NCBI GenBank assembly: GCA_013995675.1
Contig: VWRR01000005.1
Span: 568,501 to 632,500, forward strand
Direction of reading: 5' to 3'
DNA length: 64,000 nucleotides
Source: Cyanidiococcus yangmingshanensis
Lineage: Eukaryota; Rhodophyta; Bangiophyceae; Cyanidiales; Cyanidiaceae
The notes below the pieces were generated by a model. It ran no database searches, had not been told where the DNA came from, and saw only the letters and a program-made list of their open reading frames with translations. A program made the position numbers and the translations under genes. Of the stretch, positions 34,272 through 44,288 are shown in pieces (position 1 is the first letter of the stretch; each line of letters begins with the position of its first letter).

Positions 34272-34631
34272 GAATGTGCAACCAATGCGCTCCCAGAGCC
34301 GAGAACAAAGCAGTGGGTCATATGTGGACACGAGAACGCCCCGTACGACGCGCCAGATATCCGCACAGAAGATGCAGAACACCGTTGCTGCTGGAACATG
34401 TGCGTATGTTTTGGCCTTGTCGCTGGTCTCTGTTGCGGAGCCAGCTGGGTTCTCGGGGTTGCTGCGCTGCTCGCCCTGTCGGCGCAGCGCATGGCCCCAG
34501 ATGTACTCCTCAGAAAACAGAAGCCACATCGCACGATACGTCGTCCGAAACAAACTCGAGGCAGACTCGAATCAGAGGCTTCGGTGCGTAACCAACAGCG
34601 AACCCATGGGCTGATTTGGGCCAATCCGTAG
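34272..34631 (+). CDS. Possible small membrane protein
   Basis: I do not recognise this gene. An ATG at 34272 opens 119 codons with a Cys/His-bearing N-terminal half (ICGHENAPYD, EHRCCWNMCVCFG) running into a hydrophobic segment (LVAGLCCGASWVLGVAALLAL) and a basic tail. This composition is unlike random frames nearby, but opposing frames are also open over the same bases, so coding status is uncertain. Confidence 0.3.
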   Translation, partial: ECATNALPEPRTKQWVICGHENAPYDAPDIRTEDAEHRCCWNMCVCFGLVAGLCCGASWVLGVAALLALSAQRMAPDVLLRKQKPHRTIRRPKQTRGRLESEASVRNQQRTHGLIWANP

Positions 34632-34657
34632 AGCAGCACTGATTTCCCCGACGGGTA

Positions 34658-34966
34658 TTGAAGACGATGGATTTGGTGAGTCCACCGAGCTTGGTGCTCG
34701 TGCAAGCGTTTCAAAATACGCTGCATGCTTTGGACTACTCATCGGAGACTCGGCGTTTTACGATGTGCGCTGGGCCTTGCACCTGGGTGCTGCGTCAAGC
34801 TGTCCATCGCTGGACTTGGACTAGGCATTCCGGAATGATACCTGCCGTTACCCGTTTTGTGCTCATGGTGCACCTGAGCAAAGCTTTGTTGCCGCTGCTT
34901 CTGCGCGCCAGAATGGAGGCATTCGGGTCCCAGGTGGCTCCAGCGTCACTCAAAAGCCGACGATAG
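34658..34966 (+). CDS. Possible small protein of unknown function
   Basis: I do not recognise this gene. The 102 codons include amphipathic stretches (LVLVQAFQNTLHALDY, FVLMVHLSKALLPLLLRARM). After the TAG at 34966 a different frame is open to a TAA at 35110 (QMLVGETFEESLGAA), so the gene might continue across a frame change or intron. No domain is seen. It precedes the 3' end of the convergent carrier gene. Confidence 0.3.
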   Translation: MKTMDLVSPPSLVLVQAFQNTLHALDYSSETRRFTMCAGPCTWVLRQAVHRWTWTRHSGMIPAVTRFVLMVHLSKALLPLLLRARMEAFGSQVAPASLKSRR

Positions 34967-35311
34967 AATCAAGAGTGCAGGTGCGGCCCAGCGACATGTC
35001 ACCAGTACGCCATGTCATCAAAGCCGGCATCCGCTCAGATGCTTGTTGGCGAAACGTTTGAGGAATCACTGGGCGCTGCCGCCGCCTCGCCACATGTCGA
35101 CGCGTGCTAACTGCAGAAAGCCACCCCGTAGGTGCGGATTATCAGCGATGGCTTTTAGAGTCGTTTTCGTTGTCCTTATTCAGCGCACCACCACAGGTAC
35201 CAGAATGACGCGGACGCTTTCGCCGTTCGCAACGTCAAGCGTCGTCATCAGCGTTGCGATCGACACGCCAGTGTCGCTTGCAAAACTCACATTTTCCCTT
35301 TGTCATCCAAG

Positions 35312-36172
35312 TCAGGGGATGAATACTGTTTTCGTAAGCCCGCCATAGACTCTAGTTAGCATATCACCAGCCAGGTTCAGGATGAAAACAGCACCGATAG
35401 TGCGAACGCCACGAGGTACCAACCCCGAGAAGAAGAATCGAAGGCTCTGTTTCTCTCTGTAGACCTTGTGGGCTGTCTGGAAAAAGTTTCGATATCGTTT
35501 GCCGACATCTGGCGCCTCATGTGGGTCCCCAGGATGTGGGATGTCGGCCTGCTGAATGGTCTTGATGGTGTCGGCCCACTGGGAGGCAGACGCCGCCACG
35601 ATACCTGCAATGATGCCGCTCGAAGCGAACGCCAACACACTGGGACCACCTGTTTTCGCCTCAAACTCGGCCCGTAGCACTGGCGCCAACCCTAAATAGC
35701 CTCCTGTGTAAATGCCCTCCCGAATAGCAGTGGCTATGAACCCCTTGTACAACTTTAGCGGCCCCTGTCGAACAACGTTTACAAACTCGGCAACAAGCGA
35801 GCTCCCTCGTTTCTGCTGTTGGATCATCACCAGTTCCGCCGGTGCACTCACGCAGGCAGAGATTGCACCGCCGAAACAAGCAGCCGCAACCTTTTCGCCG
35901 TTGGAAAGCGCTGCCGAGCCTCCCTGGTGACGAGCAGCCAACAAGTTGCGTCCAACGCCAGTGCCAGCAAACTGAATACCCGTAATCGGGGCAATGCTCG
36001 CCGCATTCACCACCAGACCCCTGTACCAGTGACTTGGCCGAAAGACAATTTCAGCATTGCGTTGAATTTGGTTCTTGAAATAAATCGTTGGCTGTTGAAT
36101 GCACAGTTCGATGACGCCAGCGAGGGCCCCGATGCCTACCAACTCTCCCGGCCGCAGTTTACGTTCCTGCAT
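35312..36172 (-). CDS. Mitochondrial carrier family protein, degenerate signatures
   Basis: From ATG 36172 (MQERKLRPGE) this has 286 residues in three homologous ~95-residue repeats of two helices each, the mitochondrial carrier fold of the inner membrane (or peroxisome). The signature Px[DE]xx[KR] is eroded in all three repeats: QPTIYFKNQ in the first, SAPAELVMIQ in the second, ASQWADTIKT in the third, which lacks the proline. Conserved glycines remain (GGAISACVSAPAE, LYKGFIATAIREG, FFSGLVPRGVRTIG). The substrate cannot be told from the sequence. A longer in-frame start (TTG 36241) has no support. The gene is intact and converges on the unassigned frames at 34.3-35.1 kb. Confidence 0.75.
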   Translation of the reverse strand: MQERKLRPGELVGIGALAGVIELCIQQPTIYFKNQIQRNAEIVFRPSHWYRGLVVNAASIAPITGIQFAGTGVGRNLLAARHQGGSAALSNGEKVAAACFGGAISACVSAPAELVMIQQQKRGSSLVAEFVNVVRQGPLKLYKGFIATAIREGIYTGGYLGLAPVLRAEFEAKTGGPSVLAFASSGIIAGIVAASASQWADTIKTIQQADIPHPGDPHEAPDVGKRYRNFFQTAHKVYREKQSLRFFFSGLVPRGVRTIGAVFILNLAGDMLTRVYGGLTKTVFIP

Positions 36173-36793
36173 TGCTACCGACTTCCGTGCGCCAGCCCTA
36201 GAGCACGAATATACCAGCAGTGTACACCTGCAAACAACCAACGAACGTATCCCTCCAGCGAAACGAGAACCGATCCCTTCAAGAAAGTCAGTCGTTGAAC
36301 AAGGTCCGTTAGCGCAATCAAAGCGTTGCCACAGCGCGCATTCGCTACAGCACCCGAGCGATTCGTTCAGTGCCGCTCGTCAGCGAGGACGCCCGGGCTT
36401 TGGCGGCAGCGTTGATGTTTACGACTGCGTCGCTTCGAACGGCCGACGAGCGTAATGAGAACATGGAAGATCTCACAGAATCTGATTGAAATCTAATGAA
36501 ATCGTCGGTGAATGGCTCCCATGGCACATAGCATCACCAACAATAGCTGCATATCAGGACGATCAACCATTCGTTTGATCGATAGAAACGCAGGCAACGT
36601 CTATGCACCTGTGTGAGCAAGTGTATCGGATCGACCCTGTTGCATAGGAGGAGCCTCCAGTACACCGATTTCTCGTCCATAAAGCAAAAGGGGTAGCCGT
36701 CCGAGCAGTCAAGCGTGCACTCGTGTGCGCCAAGGCCCGAGGTCATGACGCATACGTCCAGCAGCGCCTCACCAAGATCGCTTTTGTAGAGCG
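36173..36793. other. Divergent intergenic region between carrier and kinesin genes
   Basis: About 620 bases lie between the carrier start and the tandem repeats before the kinesin gene. No gene is supported. With the repeats that follow, this region probably holds the promoters of both genes. Confidence 0.4.
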
Positions 36794-36934
36794 GTATTTC
36801 CTTATTTATTAAGGGAAATCAAAACACAGGGATGCACGAGGTATTTCCTTATTGGTTAAGGGAAATCAACAGACAAGGATGCACGAGGTATTTCCTTATT
36901 TATTAAAAGAAATCAAAACCCAGGGATGCACGCG
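36794..36934. repeat. Three tandem 47-bp repeats running into the kinesin start codon
   Basis: Units lie at 36794-36840, 36841-36887 and 36888-36934, directly adjacent. Each begins GTATTTCCTTATT, carries an imperfect inverted repeat (TTCCTTA ... TAAGGGAA) around an AT-rich centre, and ends with GGGATGCACGAG or GCG. Unit 3 is a little diverged (TTAAAAGAA). The ATG in the third unit (36926) is the first in-frame start of the kinesin gene, so each unit carries a potential ATG in the same relative place. A role as duplicated promoter/operator elements is inference. Confidence 0.85.
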
Positions 36935-39900
36935 TTGCTCGAACGATACGGCGGCGATCGATGGCTTGCCAATTTTTTGAACGCCCACTGGTTGTGCTCG
37001 AGTACGATGCTGGAATCGGAGCGTGTTGGTGCGGACACCAAGGCTGGAAACCCAGATGCTATTCAAGTCGCTGTTCGAGTCCGTCCTATACTCGTTCGAG
37101 AGGCAGAGACCAAAGGCGCTTCAGAGTCTTGGCGCGCGATTCCGCACGCCGCTCAGGTTGTTCGGGTAGGTCGGCTGCCGACCGGTGCTGGAGGCGCAAC
37201 CACCTGTCCGGCGGCTTTTTGCTTCGACCACGTTTTCGGTAAAGAGTCGACCAATGAGGAAGTGTACCGTCAGGTTGCGCGACCTCTGGTGGAGAGCGCT
37301 CTTCAAGGGTACAACGGGACGGTCTTCGCTTACGGCCAGACGTCATCGGGAAAGACACATACGATGTGGGGTACGGAACGCGACCCCGGTGTGACCCGGC
37401 GCGCCGTTCGTGACCTCTTCGATATGGCGCGCGTGATGTCACAACGTGAATTCCTTGTTCGGGTCTCCTATCTTGAGATTTACAACGAGACCATTCGCGA
37501 CTTATTGCATCCGCAACCAGCCACGACCAATGTGCGGGTGCTGGAGGATAGCGACGGGCGCATTTTCACGGACGCTCGGGAGGAAATTATCATTAATCCT
37601 GAACAGGTGTACGAGCTGCTCCTGAATGGAGAGACGAAACGTATGACCGGCGCAACCGACATGAATGAACGGAGCTCCCGGTCACATACAATCCTAGTAC
37701 TGGTTATCGAGAGTCGGGAGCGTGCCCCCGAGGACGACCACTCTCAAGACGGACATTCCGGAGACCATACAGACAGCGACGCTGCTGTACGGACCGCAAC
37801 TTTGACACTTGTTGATCTAGCAGGGTCTGAGCGTCAAAAAGATGCAAAATCCGAGGGACTGCGTTTGAAGGAGGGCGGCTACATCAACAAATCTTTGCTG
37901 ACGTTGGGCACGGTCATCAACAAATTGTCTGAGGGTAACGGTGCACACATTCCCTATCGTGATTCCAAGCTCACGCGAATGTTACAAAACTCTTTGGGTG
38001 GCAACTCGCGGACGGCCGTCATATGCGCCATCACGCCTGCCGCAGCGCATGCGGAAGAGACGCTGTCGACGCTCAAATTTGCGACTCGGGCCAAAGATGT
38101 ACAGAACCGAGCGCAGCAGAATGAGGTTCTGGATGACCGTGCGCTCCTAAAACGCTATCAAAAGGAGATCGCAGCGCTGCGGACGCAACTGGCGAGGCTC
38201 CAGCAGGGAGAGCAAGGTCATGCTGCGACCTCTGCAGACGCTGTGCGAGCGCTGGAACAAAATGCGGCTGCAGCTGAGCGCGAGCGTGAGCTCATCAGAT
38301 CTCAGCTTGAGGAAGCAGAGAACAAACGGCGTCTCTACGAAGAAAAACTGGAACATTTGACCCGTCTGATCCTGAACTCTCCGGCTCCAACGCACAAGTC
38401 GAAAACGAGAGCGCGCACCACTTCACAAATGGTAGGCTCCGGGGCTAGCGCGCAGGTCGAGCTGGGGTCGCCTCAGGTGCTCAAACGGGAACCAGGCACA
38501 CCACCGGCATTGGAGCCATCGCTTGATCAGTGGCTAGCGAGAGCGCTTCGAGCGTCACGTCGACGTACCATCGGCGGCAGCGTTACCGGCATTGCGAATG
38601 ACAACGCAGGGCCATTGACCCAGCACGAAGCCCACATTGTAGAGCAGGTTCAGGCGCTCATGGAGCAGTGCGCGGCATTGAACGCGGCCCGTTTTCGGGA
38701 GCAATCTGCATCACTGCGGGCGATTCGTCAGGAGCGTCAGCGGGTTGCAGACTTGCAGCAAAACCTTCGTCGACTGGAGTCGAAAGCGCTGCATCGCGCT
38801 TGCGCAGAGGTGGCGAACGAGGCAATCCAACAGGCTACTTTGGTTGCTGTGGATGGACGTCTCGCTCAGATCCGTGCCACGATGGACGCCGAGCGCAGTC
38901 GTATGCGTCAGCTACAACATGAGGTAGACCAAGTCCGACAGGCTTGTGCAGAGAAACAATCCCGATTAGAGGCGCTCGAACGAGAGCTCCTTGAGACACG
39001 GAGCGAATTAGACGATCTCCGGCAACGAGAACGTGCTGGCTTTACCCAGACTCAGGCGAAAACATTCGATCATCTGCGCAATCGAGTATCGGACCTGGAG
39101 GCGAAGCTTCGATCCCAGCTGGCTTTGCGCCAACAGGTCGAATCATCACGAGGCACAGTGGAACGAGAGCTGCGCAAACTCGAACGCCAAAATCGAGCAC
39201 TAGAGAAAGAGATCGCTAGAATGCGAGACCAGCGTGAGCGCATAGAGCATACCAAGCTTTCGATCGCTCAGGCGGAACGGCTCCGCAGTGCCTCAGAACA
39301 GGCTCAACAGCAGTTACAAGTCGAACGAGACGCCTTGCAACAACAATTGAGTACGCTCGAGCGCGAGCATGCAGCGCTGGTCGCCGAACGAGACACTTTG
39401 TTGGAGTATCGTGCGTGCCACAAACAGGCCCGCGATGAGCTCGAGCGTGCCCATCAACGCATCGCTGAACTTGAGGCTCAATCTGCGGACTCCGCCGAAT
39501 GGAAGGAGCGTTGCCAATCTCTGGACGACGAACTGGGTACAGCGAAAGCCCGCATAGCGACGCTCGAGTCGCAGGTGGAATCGAGCGCCAAAGAGCTCGC
39601 ATCCCTATTGGACCAGGCCACCGATGCGCATCTGCAGCTAGAGGCCGTTCGTTCGCAGACTCGAGCCAGCGAGCGTATGCAGCGACAGCTGGCCACACAG
39701 CTGCGCGAAGAACTGAACGCCATGAGGACTGCGCATCAAAACGAGAGCGCCGAATGGAAACGTCTTCGGCGCGATGACGCGGTCCAACGGGAGGCGCTGA
39801 ACAAGCAAGTTGCGGACCAAGAGCGTGTACTCGATAACGAACGCCGTGAGCGTGCTCGTCTCGAGTCGCGCGCCGCGAAGCTGTTGCAGGAATCCGCCAA

Positions 39901-40544
39901 ACACATCCAAGAGAAGCAACATCTCCTGGAGACCATTCACGCTCGCGACCGACGCATCGATGAACTGGAGAATCGTTTCCGAGAATGTGTCGAGGGTGGC
40001 GGACGCTACGCTCGACTCTGCAAACTCATCGAGAAGCGCGAGGCCGAGCTCGGCCGTGCCCGCGAAATACTTCGCCAGTTGGAGGAACGCTTCGTTACCG
40101 CGGGGCGCTCCACCGAGTTCTGCGACCTGCAGGGCGCTGCACAGCGCGAGGGCCGACCTCAAAATTCTCGAAAAACAGGTCGCTCGTTACAAGACGCAAG
40201 AGGAACGGGCCCAGCAGGAACGACAGCGGCTCCTGGATGAGAACCACAAACTCCGTGACCTGGTCAAACAGAAGGATCGACAGCTTTTAGGCATGCAGGC
40301 CCGACTCAAAACCCACGAAGCTGAGATGCTCTCCTGTCGCCGAGACCGCCACCCCAGCGACCTCGATCCTTTCATGGAGGTGCCACCCCATGACGCCAAC
40401 AACTCGGAACTCACCACATCCGACAAGGAGAACAGAGACCATATCCATGACGAAGCGCTAGCCTCGGCCATCGCCACAGACCAAGGCAGTAACAAACGCC
40501 AGTCGCTCGAGCAGATAGCCACAGAGCGTGCCGTCCACTCCTAA
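36926..40544 (+). CDS. Kinesin-7 (CENP-E-like) motor protein, one frame displacement
   Basis: This N-terminal kinesin motor (about residues 40-400) is followed by about 750 residues of coiled coil. Motor motifs are IQVAVRVRPI, the P-loop AYGQTSSGKTHT, switch I NERSSRSHT, switch II LVDLAGSE, and HIPYRDSKLTRMLQNSLGG. The forms IYNETIRDLL and MTGATDMNERSSRSHT fit kinesin-7/CENP-E, a mitotic kinetochore motor in other lineages. The last 150 residues are in a frame +1 to the rest: coiled coil resumes as ADLKILEKQVARYKTQEE, so the change lies between about 40090 and 40165. The C-terminus holds a KEN tripeptide (SDKENRD, codons at 40425-40433), a possible APC/C degron. The first ATG, 36926, sits inside a tandem repeat; the next, 37010 (MLESERVGAD), may be the real start. 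Confidence 0.85.
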
Positions 40545-40558
40545 CCGTCTCGTTCGTC

Positions 40559-41014
40559 TCAATAAAGGCGCTTTCCGTCCACGTGGTTCACCCATGGGGA
40601 CTGTGGTTTATCCTCTGGCAGCGCGTGTAGATAAGGCGGCAACTGGGCGCCCATATGTGCTGTCTGTTGCTGGTTCGTGTCGGCAGCGGCAAACCAAGCG
40701 CCGGAGCGGAGCCGTCCCAATGAGCTCCCTCCGACTGCACCTTGACGCCACGTCGTTGAATAGCCTGGCTCACCAGGTTGTGGCTCTGCTGTATGCAAGT
40801 CCTGTTCATCCTGTGGTCCTACGCCAAAGCGCGTTGGCAAGCGCGTCAGAAAGTCGTCACGCAGACGAGCCAACCCCGTTTTCCCTTCGTCCTCGAACCA
40901 GTCTGGAACGCCAACGCCAGTCAGCATACGCAGACGCGACGCCCTCTTACACGTAGTCTGACGCGGGTTCCGATACGTACTGAAAGCGTTTCCCACAAGG
41001 TTGACACTGAACAT
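40559..41014 (-). CDS. Hypothetical protein with presequence-like N-terminus
   Basis: I do not recognise this gene. From ATG 41014 it has 151 residues. The first ~30 are Arg/Thr/Ser-rich without acids (a possible organelle presequence); the rest has a natural mix of aromatic and charged residues (PDWFEDEGKTGLARLRDDFL, QLPPYLHALPEDKPQSPW). It would converge on the kinesin gene with 14 bases between stops. A plus-strand frame over the same bases (40528-40956) is Ser/Arg/Pro-rich and less protein-like. Coding status is uncertain. Confidence 0.4.
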   Translation of the reverse strand: MFSVNLVGNAFSTYRNPRQTTCKRASRLRMLTGVGVPDWFEDEGKTGLARLRDDFLTRLPTRFGVGPQDEQDLHTAEPQPGEPGYSTTWRQGAVGGSSLGRLRSGAWFAAADTNQQQTAHMGAQLPPYLHALPEDKPQSPWVNHVDGKRLY

Positions 41015-41274
41015 GGTCTTTCAGAATTGTACGCGATGCAGGCTGAGTGGTTTATCCGCGAGTTTGTGCTGGCGGCGGCGCAGACTCCATCCCAGGGGTC
41101 TGTCCGAGATCGCGCGTTTGCGCTCATCTTTGCTGGTGGCGGTGCGCGCGAGTGTTCGAATGGTTGGATGCATCATTGGCTGGTGCGGTTTCGATCCTCG
41201 CGTGTCGGTGGCGCCACTCGGGGAGCGATGCGTGCGCGGCTCGCGATGAGGTGTGTTCGGCGGCGATTCCGAAC

Positions 41275-41279
41275 AAAAA
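41275..41279 (-). terminator. RNA polymerase III T-run terminator
   Basis: Five T residues on the minus strand follow the 5' half of the permuted tRNA after 8 bases (GCCTCAGA). This is where a Pol III transcript holding both halves in permuted order should end. Confidence 0.75.
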
Positions 41280-41287
41280 TCTGAGGC

Positions 41288-41432
41288 TCAGAGTCTCTCG
41301 TGCTAGCCGCTACACCATGGGTCCAGGGACGTCGCCACGTTGGGTCGGGATGTCGACGACGAGGGCGAGCTCGCTGCTTGTGGATGATTCGAGGTCAAGG
41401 ACCCATCGGGAATCGAACCCGAGTCTAGAGAT
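41288..41432 (-). tRNA. Permuted tRNA-Gln(CUG) gene: 3' half upstream of 5' half
   Basis: On the minus strand the 3' half (41432 to 41398, 35 nt) comes first, then a 73-nt spacer, then the 5' half (41324 to 41288, 37 nt). Joined as 5' half + 3' half they give a complete 72-nt tRNA. The acceptor stem GGACCCA pairs with TGGGTCC (7/7), with discriminator T. The D arm is GTGT/GCAC. The anticodon stem AGAGA pairs with TCTCT (5/5), with loop CTCTGAA and anticodon CUG. The variable loop is 4 nt (AGAC), and the T arm is TCGGG-TTCGATT-CCCGA (5/5). The break lies between positions 37 and 38. CAGAG just upstream of the 3' half (41437-41441) can pair with CTCTG of the anticodon loop, giving a bulge-helix-bulge-like splice structure. 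Family knowledge: such genes are transcribed, circularised by splicing endonuclease and ligase, then trimmed; they are known from Cyanidioschyzon and a few other small algae. Confidence 0.92.
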
Positions 41433-41479
41433 ATCTCTCTGGGATGGTTATATGGGTGAGTGAGTGAGATCGGATTCAG

Positions 41480-41487
41480 TATATAAA
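41480..41487 (-). promoter_or_regulatory. TATA box of the permuted tRNA gene
   Basis: TTTATATA on the minus strand lies about 48 bases before the 3' half of the permuted tRNA. An upstream TATA element is the usual promoter feature of permuted tRNA genes in this group, because the split A and B boxes are in reverse order. The assignment is from motif and position. Confidence 0.65.
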
Positions 41488-41489
41488 TC

Positions 41490-42423
41490 GGTGCGCGTTG
41501 GCGCAATTCTCCGTCTAGAGGATGGGTCACGCCTATGCGTGCTGTGGATGGATTCTCTGTGCGCGGATCGGCCCCGCGGCGTTCAAGGTTCGTCGAGAAC
41601 GGACTGGGGGACGGAGAGCCTGCGAATGAATAACGTGGTCAGGTGCAAAATTGAGTTTACACGGTTTCGGTAGATGCGGTGGGTTTCGAGGAAGGCGTTC
41701 GGGGAGGCTCGCAGCGGACTGATCGACGCGACTGTCGGCGCCAGTTCTCAGATGGCATGGGAAGCTCGCTGGCTCTCGGGAAGAAACGAAGAGGTTCTTG
41801 TTTGAAGTGCGTGCAGCGATGGAAACCGGAAGACCAGACTAGTTTTCTGGAGAGACTTGGCTGCTTGTCTGGAAAGGTGCCACTGGGTCGCACGTGGGTG
41901 TCAAACCCTACTGGCCAGGGCACTTTTTAGGCCAGAGCAGTTTATTATCTTCTCGATGAGGTTTCTTATGGAAGTGTTGGTCTCAAAGTCTCCTTCTAAA
42001 ATCGGGTATCGTTTAGAGGTTGAGCTCTGACTGCTCGGAGGAAACCCTGCCGGTGTAGAGAGGGATGCCGCATTGGAACGAGGGCGGCTTTAGAATCAAA
42101 CACTCGCTTGCAACGAATGGCCGCTGCGTTGCAGGACGGATGCACGGACACGACCGATAAGAGCAACGCATGCAAATACGAGTTTCAAGTGCGGCAGATG
42201 TTGAGGCTCCCGGCGGCCGATGAGCGGGCCCTTCCAGCACCGCTCTGTTTGTCCTCCAAACGCGAACCCTCTTTGAAGATTTATCCCCGGATACGCTTTT
42301 CCAAAGAATTGCCATTGATACGTTTCATGCGACACACAACTCGGCTTCTTCTTGCGATCTCCAGTCGACGGTAGATCGTCGTAGTGGGCTTCTTCGGAGG
42401 CACCGGGGCCAGTCAATGCTTTC
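41490..42423. other. Intergenic stretch, no supported gene
   Basis: About 0.9 kb lies between the permuted tRNA promoter and the 3' end of the NDH2 gene. Short frames at 41679-41930 and 42108-42374 (plus) have no recognisable features. No second tRNA or repeat was found. Confidence 0.4.
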
Positions 42424-44288
42424 CTAGAATTTGGAAATGTCCCTTCCGACGATATGAGTTTTGATAAAGTCCACCATGACCAGGAACCGTGATCGCCAGC
42501 TAAACAGGTGCAACAAAGAGTACCCATACCATAACCAGAATACAAACTGACCGTGGAGTGGATCCAAAAACGGCAATTCCATGACGGAGGTGTTGCCACC
42601 GATGTAGGCCGCTGCTCCCAGATTGCGCCATTCGAAAGGCGGATACAGGCCCTCTTCTAATTCATCAAAAGTGGCGGGCCAACAGCGGAAACGGGTATTG
42701 AGCAGACGACCAAGGTATTGGCCCTGCTGAAAGGCAACCTGTGCAGTCGGTGGCAGTGCTGTGCTGTGCGCGTCGACCAACGCAAGCCATTCTTCGAATT
42801 CTTTTCTAGATATGGAAGACTGACCTTCGTGAAATTGTGGTTCCAGGATTGAGGCGAACTCAACGAGTTGCGGGTACTCGTCTCGGATGACACGAACAAA
42901 ACGCAGAAACTCATAGAGATGGATTCTTCCGTCTTGGTCGACGTCGGCAATCTGAAAGAGTCGGTCCGCACTCGCGTGCGTGTCAACCGTTCGGATGGTG
43001 CTGCAATCGCCGGCCGCGTACAGGGCGCGATGGGTATCGCCCACAACGCCCAGGTGATGATTCACCACCAGCGCGTAGCGATTGGACTGAATGTGGGTGC
43101 CGATTCGTTCCGCTATGCGACGAACGAGTGGACGCATCGCGATACCGGTGGTCCAGATACAAACCCCAAATGCAAGCGCCTGCTTCTCCTGCGTGTGTTT
43201 GTCCATCACGGTGAGCTCATTCGGCATCACATCCACGACCCGACAGTTCAGCAACAAACGCACTCCATCGCGCTGAAACTTCTCCGTCGCATACTCTGCA
43301 ATTCTTTTCTGAAAACTATTCAAGACTGTGGCGCCTGATTGCACGATCGTCACCTGGACGTCTTCGAGCAATGCTCGCGGGAAGAGTCGACGAGCATCTT
43401 CCTTGAGAAAGTCGTGCAATTCGGCCGCGATTTCACAACCTGCTGGACCAGCACCGACCACCACAAAATGGAGCAGTCGACGCCGCTCCTCCACCGTCGT
43501 CGACGGCTCCGCGGCCGCCTCCAGCACATCGTTCACTGCCTGTCGAATGGACCGAGCATCCTCAGCGCTGCGCAAAAAATGGCAGCACTGACGAACATTC
43601 GGTAGGACCGCTATCGTGGTGATCGGAGCCAACCGCCACCACAGCTGCATCATATGCGATCGTGAATTTTGACCCTGATTGTACTGCTGTGCAATGCACC
43701 TGTTTCGACAATGCATCAATATCATCAATGCGAGCGTTCACAAAGCTCCACTGCGGTGCAGGCGACGTCGCTGCACTCACTCCGAAAGGCAAACGCCACA
43801 ACCATGGTCGTTGAAGACGCACCAGCAACTCTCGCGCAGGCGTTACAATTGATCGCAACTCCACGGAGCCGACGCTGGCCGACGGTAGCAGTGGCGTATA
43901 CACAAAGTGGTTTCGATCCGAGATGAGTACGACATCGCAGAGACGCGGGTCAAGCGTCTGCAGGAGCGCATGACTCACCCACCCAGTACCACAGACCACA
44001 AGGCGAGGCCTCGTCGATGACATTGCGCGCAACGCTCCTTCAGGGTTCGCGTCATAAAGCGGTTGAAGTGTGCGATAACCCAGCCATACCGCTGCACTCG
44101 TGCCGAGCCCGTACAGGCTCCAGCGTAACCGATCGAAGCATACCCGCAACCACAACCACCTCAGAATAAGACTTTTACTACCGCTTCTCTCCGATTCATG
44201 TATCGAAGATGACCAGAACGAGTCACTGCACTCGACCGTGTCGATGCAACCGGGTTGCAGGTATGCCCGCACGCACGCACGCACGCAT
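42424..44288 (-). CDS. Type II NAD(P)H dehydrogenase with EF-hand, frame displaced
   Basis: This single-subunit, rotenone-insensitive respiratory NAD(P)H:quinone oxidoreductase (NDB-like) acts on the inner mitochondrial membrane. The N-terminal part has a hydrophobic stretch (LYGLGTSAAVWLGYRTL), then the FAD-binding fold (RPRLVVCGTGWVSHALL), NHFVYTPLLPSASVGSVELRS and AAVVAVGS. The second Rossmann fold is HFVVVGAGPAGCEIAAEL, then YAAGDC. An EF-hand (DVDQDGRIHLYEF) suggests Ca2+ control. The C-terminus AYIGGNTSVME ... GRDISKF is the family's membrane-anchoring end. Family alignment of QCCHFLRSAEDARSIR to the known NCHFLKEVEDAQKIR shows a +1 change between about 43640 and 43600. A second +1 (or a 4-nt repeat unit) at the ACGC microsatellite separates ATG 44288 from the main frame. 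Confidence 0.85.
44271..44286. repeat. ACGC tetranucleotide microsatellite at the NDH2 start
   Basis: Four perfect ACGC units directly follow the candidate ATG of the NDH2 gene. One unit more or less changes the reading frame between that ATG and the rest of the protein, so repeat length decides whether the start is in frame. Confidence 0.8.

Noticed and set aside
36794-36934. CRISPR-like array
   Set aside because: Units are directly adjacent with no spacers, and the context is eukaryotic; it is a simple tandem repeat. The same holds for 50381-50540.
40528-40956. Plus-strand frame after the kinesin
   Set aside because: It overlaps the kinesin stop, lacks any feature, and is less protein-like than the opposite-strand frame at 40559-41014.
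9627-43728. Universal stop-codon skipping at TGA as the cause of all frame changes
   Set aside because: Although many frames end in TGA followed by a readable GAN codon, this is expected by chance in acid-rich genes, and in NDH2, kinesin and SAPS homology or coiled-coil pattern places the change well before the TGA.
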